From positions 1 to 64,000 of the forward strand of contig CAZWZF010000014.1 of NCBI GenBank assembly GCA_964638715.1: a stretch of 64,000 nt of DNA, given 5' to 3'. Below, piece after piece: positions 61,634-64,000 of the stretch; position 1 is the first letter of the stretch, and every line of letters starts with the position of its first letter. The notes beneath the pieces are model-generated. The model was not told where the DNA came from. It searched no databases and saw only the letters and a list, made by a program, of their open reading frames with translations. The DNA comes from JBAXQQ01 sp037131695. Lineage in GTDB: Bacteria; Armatimonadota; Hebobacteria; CAIYQO01. A program made the translations under genes and the position numbers.

Positions 61634-62692
61634 ATGGAAACAAAATACGAACATATCAAACAGCAAATATTGCGCGAATTATATAAAGGTCGTTGGCAAC
61701 CTGGAAATAAATTACCGGCATTGCCGGATTTAGCTATAGAGTTTAAATCGTCACAATGGGCGACAAATCGGGCATTAACATTACTTATCCAACAGGGAAT
61801 TCTGGAACGTCACCCAAAACAAGGAACGTATGTAAGAATTAAGCCTTCGTCTGAAATATTTAACAGAATGCCTATAGTTGTGTTAGGATGGGGATTAGAA
61901 GGGTTTGATAATCCGTATGTAAATGGATTGTTTTCATCTTTAAAACAGCATATGCCACTACGCGACTGGGTTTTCCTTCATCATCGTTCGGCAGAAGAAG
62001 TTGCTTTAGCACTGCAAATGCTTGGTTCTACAAGTATTGTGGCTGTCACTCAAACATCTGATGATTTGCCTTCATTAGTTCAATACGCACGTGCTGGTCT
62101 TCAGGTACTGTGTTTGGGGGCACATATTCCAGGTAAACTACTACATTTTATCGCTACTGATAATGCTGCCGGGGTGTATGATGGTATGCGTTATCTATCA
62201 CAATTAGGTCACCATCGTGTTGGATACTTAGGTTATTTCACCAATATGTTTGACCATATCGAACGTTTCAATGCTTTTAAGTCAGGAAGAACTCGTTTTA
62301 ATATTGACCGTTCGCCTGAATTATTGGCATTTAAAAACAATCCAAATGGTCACATGGCACTTGTTAATGAGACACTTGATAAGTGGTTTTCTTCCCCTAA
62401 TCCACCAACTGCAATTTTTTCTGCCGGCTGTGATATTACTTGGGCATTGTTGCCAGCATTAGAGAAACGTGGTATCCGATATCCGCAAGATATTTCATTA
62501 CTAACATTCGATGATTTACCTTTAGTTGAACAATACTCAACTCCAATAACTGCTATTCAACAACGATTATTTAAAATGGGTAAATTGGCTTCAGAAGCTC
62601 TCAAACGTTTCACAGACGCCAGGCATCCACTGATACAAATTATATTGCCACCTAAACTGATAGTGCGGTCTTCTTGTCGAAAAATAACTTAG
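61634..62692 (+). CDS. GntR-headed, LacI-type sensor transcription regulator
   Basis: A 352-residue repressor-type regulator of the AraR layout. Residues 1-70 form a GntR winged helix: YEHIKQQILRELYKGRWQPG, KLPALPDLAIEF, ILERHPKQGTYVR. Residues 80-350 form a LacI/periplasmic-binding sensor domain (VVLGWGLEGFDNPYVNGLFS; FIATDNAAGVYDGMRYLSQL; HHRVGYLGYF; PTAIFSAGCDITWALLPALE; LLTFDDLPLVEQY). Such proteins bind sugars. The start has GAGG a few bases upstream (aagaggttgcaaaatcgcca), though the spacing is wide. The likely targets are the divergent prepilin-like gene, the neighbouring glycan genes and itself. Confidence 0.9.
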   Translation: METKYEHIKQQILRELYKGRWQPGNKLPALPDLAIEFKSSQWATNRALTLLIQQGILERHPKQGTYVRIKPSSEIFNRMPIVVLGWGLEGFDNPYVNGLFSSLKQHMPLRDWVFLHHRSAEEVALALQMLGSTSIVAVTQTSDDLPSLVQYARAGLQVLCLGAHIPGKLLHFIATDNAAGVYDGMRYLSQLGHHRVGYLGYFTNMFDHIERFNAFKSGRTRFNIDRSPELLAFKNNPNGHMALVNETLDKWFSSPNPPTAIFSAGCDITWALLPALEKRGIRYPQDISLLTFDDLPLVEQYSTPITAIQQRLFKMGKLASEALKRFTDARHPLIQIILPPKLIVRSSCRKIT

Positions 62693-62776
62693 CAGACTCT
62701 AATACACTCTTGACTACACCACATCTTTAGTTCAATATTAACACCATCATGTCATGAATATTAGAAGGACTGTTTT

Positions 62777-64000
62777 ATGCGTTTATTTTTGCTTTATTTT
62801 TGCCTGTTTTTGTTGTGTGCTGCCATATTGCCGCTCAGCGCGGCTAACTGGCCGGGGTGGCGGGGTGACGGGTCGGGGATTTCTGTTGAGAAGAATCTTC
62901 CGGTATCGTGGTCTGTCACGGAGAATGTGGTTTGGAAGTCAGTGCTGCCCGGGGAAGGCAATTCGTCGCCGGTTATCTGGGGTGATAAAATCATCTTGTC
63001 CGCTTCTTTGGATGGCGGTAAAAAGCGGGTGGTTATGATGCTGAACGCACTGGACGGCGCTATTGCCTGGCAAAAAGAGCTGGCGGCTGACCGGATACCC
63101 GCAACGGATACTAAAAATGGATATGCGTCGCCAACTCCGGTTACAGATGGAAAAAATATCTACGTATTTTTTGATTCCCCCGGCATGGTTGCGCTGGATA
63201 TGGCAGGAAACCTGCTATGGACCCGCGACCTGGGGCCGTTTAAAAATTCATATAACCAGGCGAGTTCGCCGGTACTTTATAAAAACCTGGTGATTGAAAA
63301 TTGCGATCAGGACGCAAACAGCTTTATTGTCGCGCTTGATACCGCTACCGGGGTAGAGAAATGGCGCACTCCGCGACAGGCACCACGTCAATTCGCTACA
63401 CCGCTATTAATCACCGTTGGCGGACAAGACCAGGTAGTGGTGAATGGCGGCACGGTGATATCTTACGACCCGGCAACGGGAAAAGAGTTATGGCGATGCA
63501 AAGGGATGGTAACAAACTTGTCACCCAGCGCGGTATTTGCCAACGGGCTGGTATACGTTACTTCCGGGCGCAACGGGCCTTCACTGGCGATTGACCCAAC
63601 TGGCCGCGGCGATATATCGGATACCAATATTCATCTGCGCGCCACTGTCGGCGGGCCGTATGTACCTTCGCCATTAGTCTATCCCTGTATGCTGCTGCCG
63701 GGTGATAACGGCGCGCTGCAGGCACTTACCGACACCGGGAAACTTCTGATTGAAACCAAAGTGCCCGGCCACTTCACCGCCTCGCCAATTGCTGGCGATG
63801 GCAAAATATATTGGCCCAGTGAAAAAGGCGACGTGTATGTGCTGGATGCCACCGGATTATCGAAAAGAGTTCCTGTATTTCCGATACTTGCAATTAACAG
63901 TATGGGGGAGAAATGCCTGGCATCACCCGCAATTGCCGATGGGAAATTATATATCCGCACCGAGAAAAGCCTATTTTGCATCGCTGGCAAAGGGAAAGCA
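62777..64000 (+). CDS. Secreted PQQ-type beta-propeller protein, cut by window end
   Basis: The frame from ATG 62777 stays open to the window edge (408 codons). Signal peptide: MRLFLLYFCLFLLCAAILPL, cleaved near LSAA. Then NWPGWRGDGSGISVEKNLP, the usual start of these planctomycete/verrucomicrobia-type PQQ-like proteins, and blades ending in W (GNLLWTRDLGP, GVEKWRTPRQA, GKELWRCKGM) separated by SSPVLYK, ASPIAGDGKIYWPSE, ASPAIADGKLYIRT. It is a BamB-like or PQQ-like eight-blade propeller; whether a quinone cofactor is used is not known. AAGGA lies about eight bases before the ATG. The 3' end is not seen. Confidence 0.9.
   Translation, partial: MRLFLLYFCLFLLCAAILPLSAANWPGWRGDGSGISVEKNLPVSWSVTENVVWKSVLPGEGNSSPVIWGDKIILSASLDGGKKRVVMMLNALDGAIAWQKELAADRIPATDTKNGYASPTPVTDGKNIYVFFDSPGMVALDMAGNLLWTRDLGPFKNSYNQASSPVLYKNLVIENCDQDANSFIVALDTATGVEKWRTPRQAPRQFATPLLITVGGQDQVVVNGGTVISYDPATGKELWRCKGMVTNLSPSAVFANGLVYVTSGRNGPSLAIDPTGRGDISDTNIHLRATVGGPYVPSPLVYPCMLLPGDNGALQALTDTGKLLIETKVPGHFTASPIAGDGKIYWPSEKGDVYVLDATGLSKRVPVFPILAINSMGEKCLASPAIADGKLYIRTEKSLFCIAGKGKA

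Noticed and set aside
62754..63038. 94-codon plus-strand ORF at the start of the PQQ-type gene
   Set aside because: It is in the wrong frame; the frame from 62777 has the signal peptide and propeller motifs and stays open to the end.

Overview
The window reads as one continuous bacterial chromosome segment: single-ORF genes, Shine-Dalgarno sites before most starts, no introns. Coding DNA has moderate GC and the spacers are AT-rich. Three prepilin-like genes carry the GFTLIELL head, an FPVFARAREKARQTTCTSNQ block and an H-x9-DG motif. With the secreted LamG, beta-propeller and FGE-type proteins and the many glycosidases, this suggests Armatimonadota or a related glycan-degrading phylum (Planctomycetota and Lentisphaerota have similar content). 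The placement is inferred from protein style and not proven. I saw no rRNA, tRNA, CRISPR array, phage or transposase gene.

Layout. 1-7.2 kb: a folate cyclodeaminase-like gene, then three genes for surface or secreted proteins (LamG giant, inactive-protease/FGE fusion, prepilin-like LamG protein) and a scar copy of the FGE 3' end. 7.2-11.4 kb: sialate O-acetylesterase, PfkB sugar kinase, family 2 glycosyltransferase. 11.7-15.6 kb: three tandem membrane-protein genes, one fused to two metallo-beta-lactamase domains. 15.9-22.7 kb: a likely hisH-ankyrin-prmA operon whose middle gene has about 51 ankyrin repeats. 23.4-34.4 kb: a glycan block (heparinase-like lyase, sialidase-like protein, URO-D-like enzyme, prepilin-like protein, CBM9-like protein, RhaT, six-hairpin glycosidase). 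34.4-43 kb: mostly housekeeping on the minus strand (HAD phosphatase, rdgB, murI, pheT, lepB, HlyD-type protein). 43.2-46.4 kb: DoxX, purD, Gfo/Idh/MocA oxidoreductase. 46.6-49.1 kb: an AT-rich stretch with a PH-like protein, a frameshifted gene and a TPR protein. 49.2-64 kb: a second glycan block (GH2 beta-galactosidase, GH78 rhamnosidase, propeller-GH fusion, second URO-D-like protein, prepilin-like protein, GntR/LacI-type regulator, PQQ-type propeller protein cut by the window end).

How the genes fit together: the two glycan blocks hold debranching enzymes (rhamnosidase, galactosidase, uronic-acid lyase, esterase, sialidase-like), a rhamnose transporter, a sugar kinase and an oxidoreductase. 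This fits use of complex plant or microbial heteropolysaccharides without a SusC/SusD pair. The GntR/LacI-type regulator beside a prepilin-like gene may control part of this.

The spacers are rich in fold-back DNA: a four-copy 125-144 bp hairpin family with covarying arms, and several simple motif families (TGACATGATTAAC, CACAGAGATTCAC, CAATTGT heptamers, G/C-rich hairpins). The points most worth a second look are this hairpin family, the alternating 33/30-residue ankyrin lattice, the triplicated membrane module with its double MBL fusion, the inactive protease-FGE fusion with its duplicated tail, a PheT that lacks its OB-fold domain, and the propeller-glycosidase fusion.
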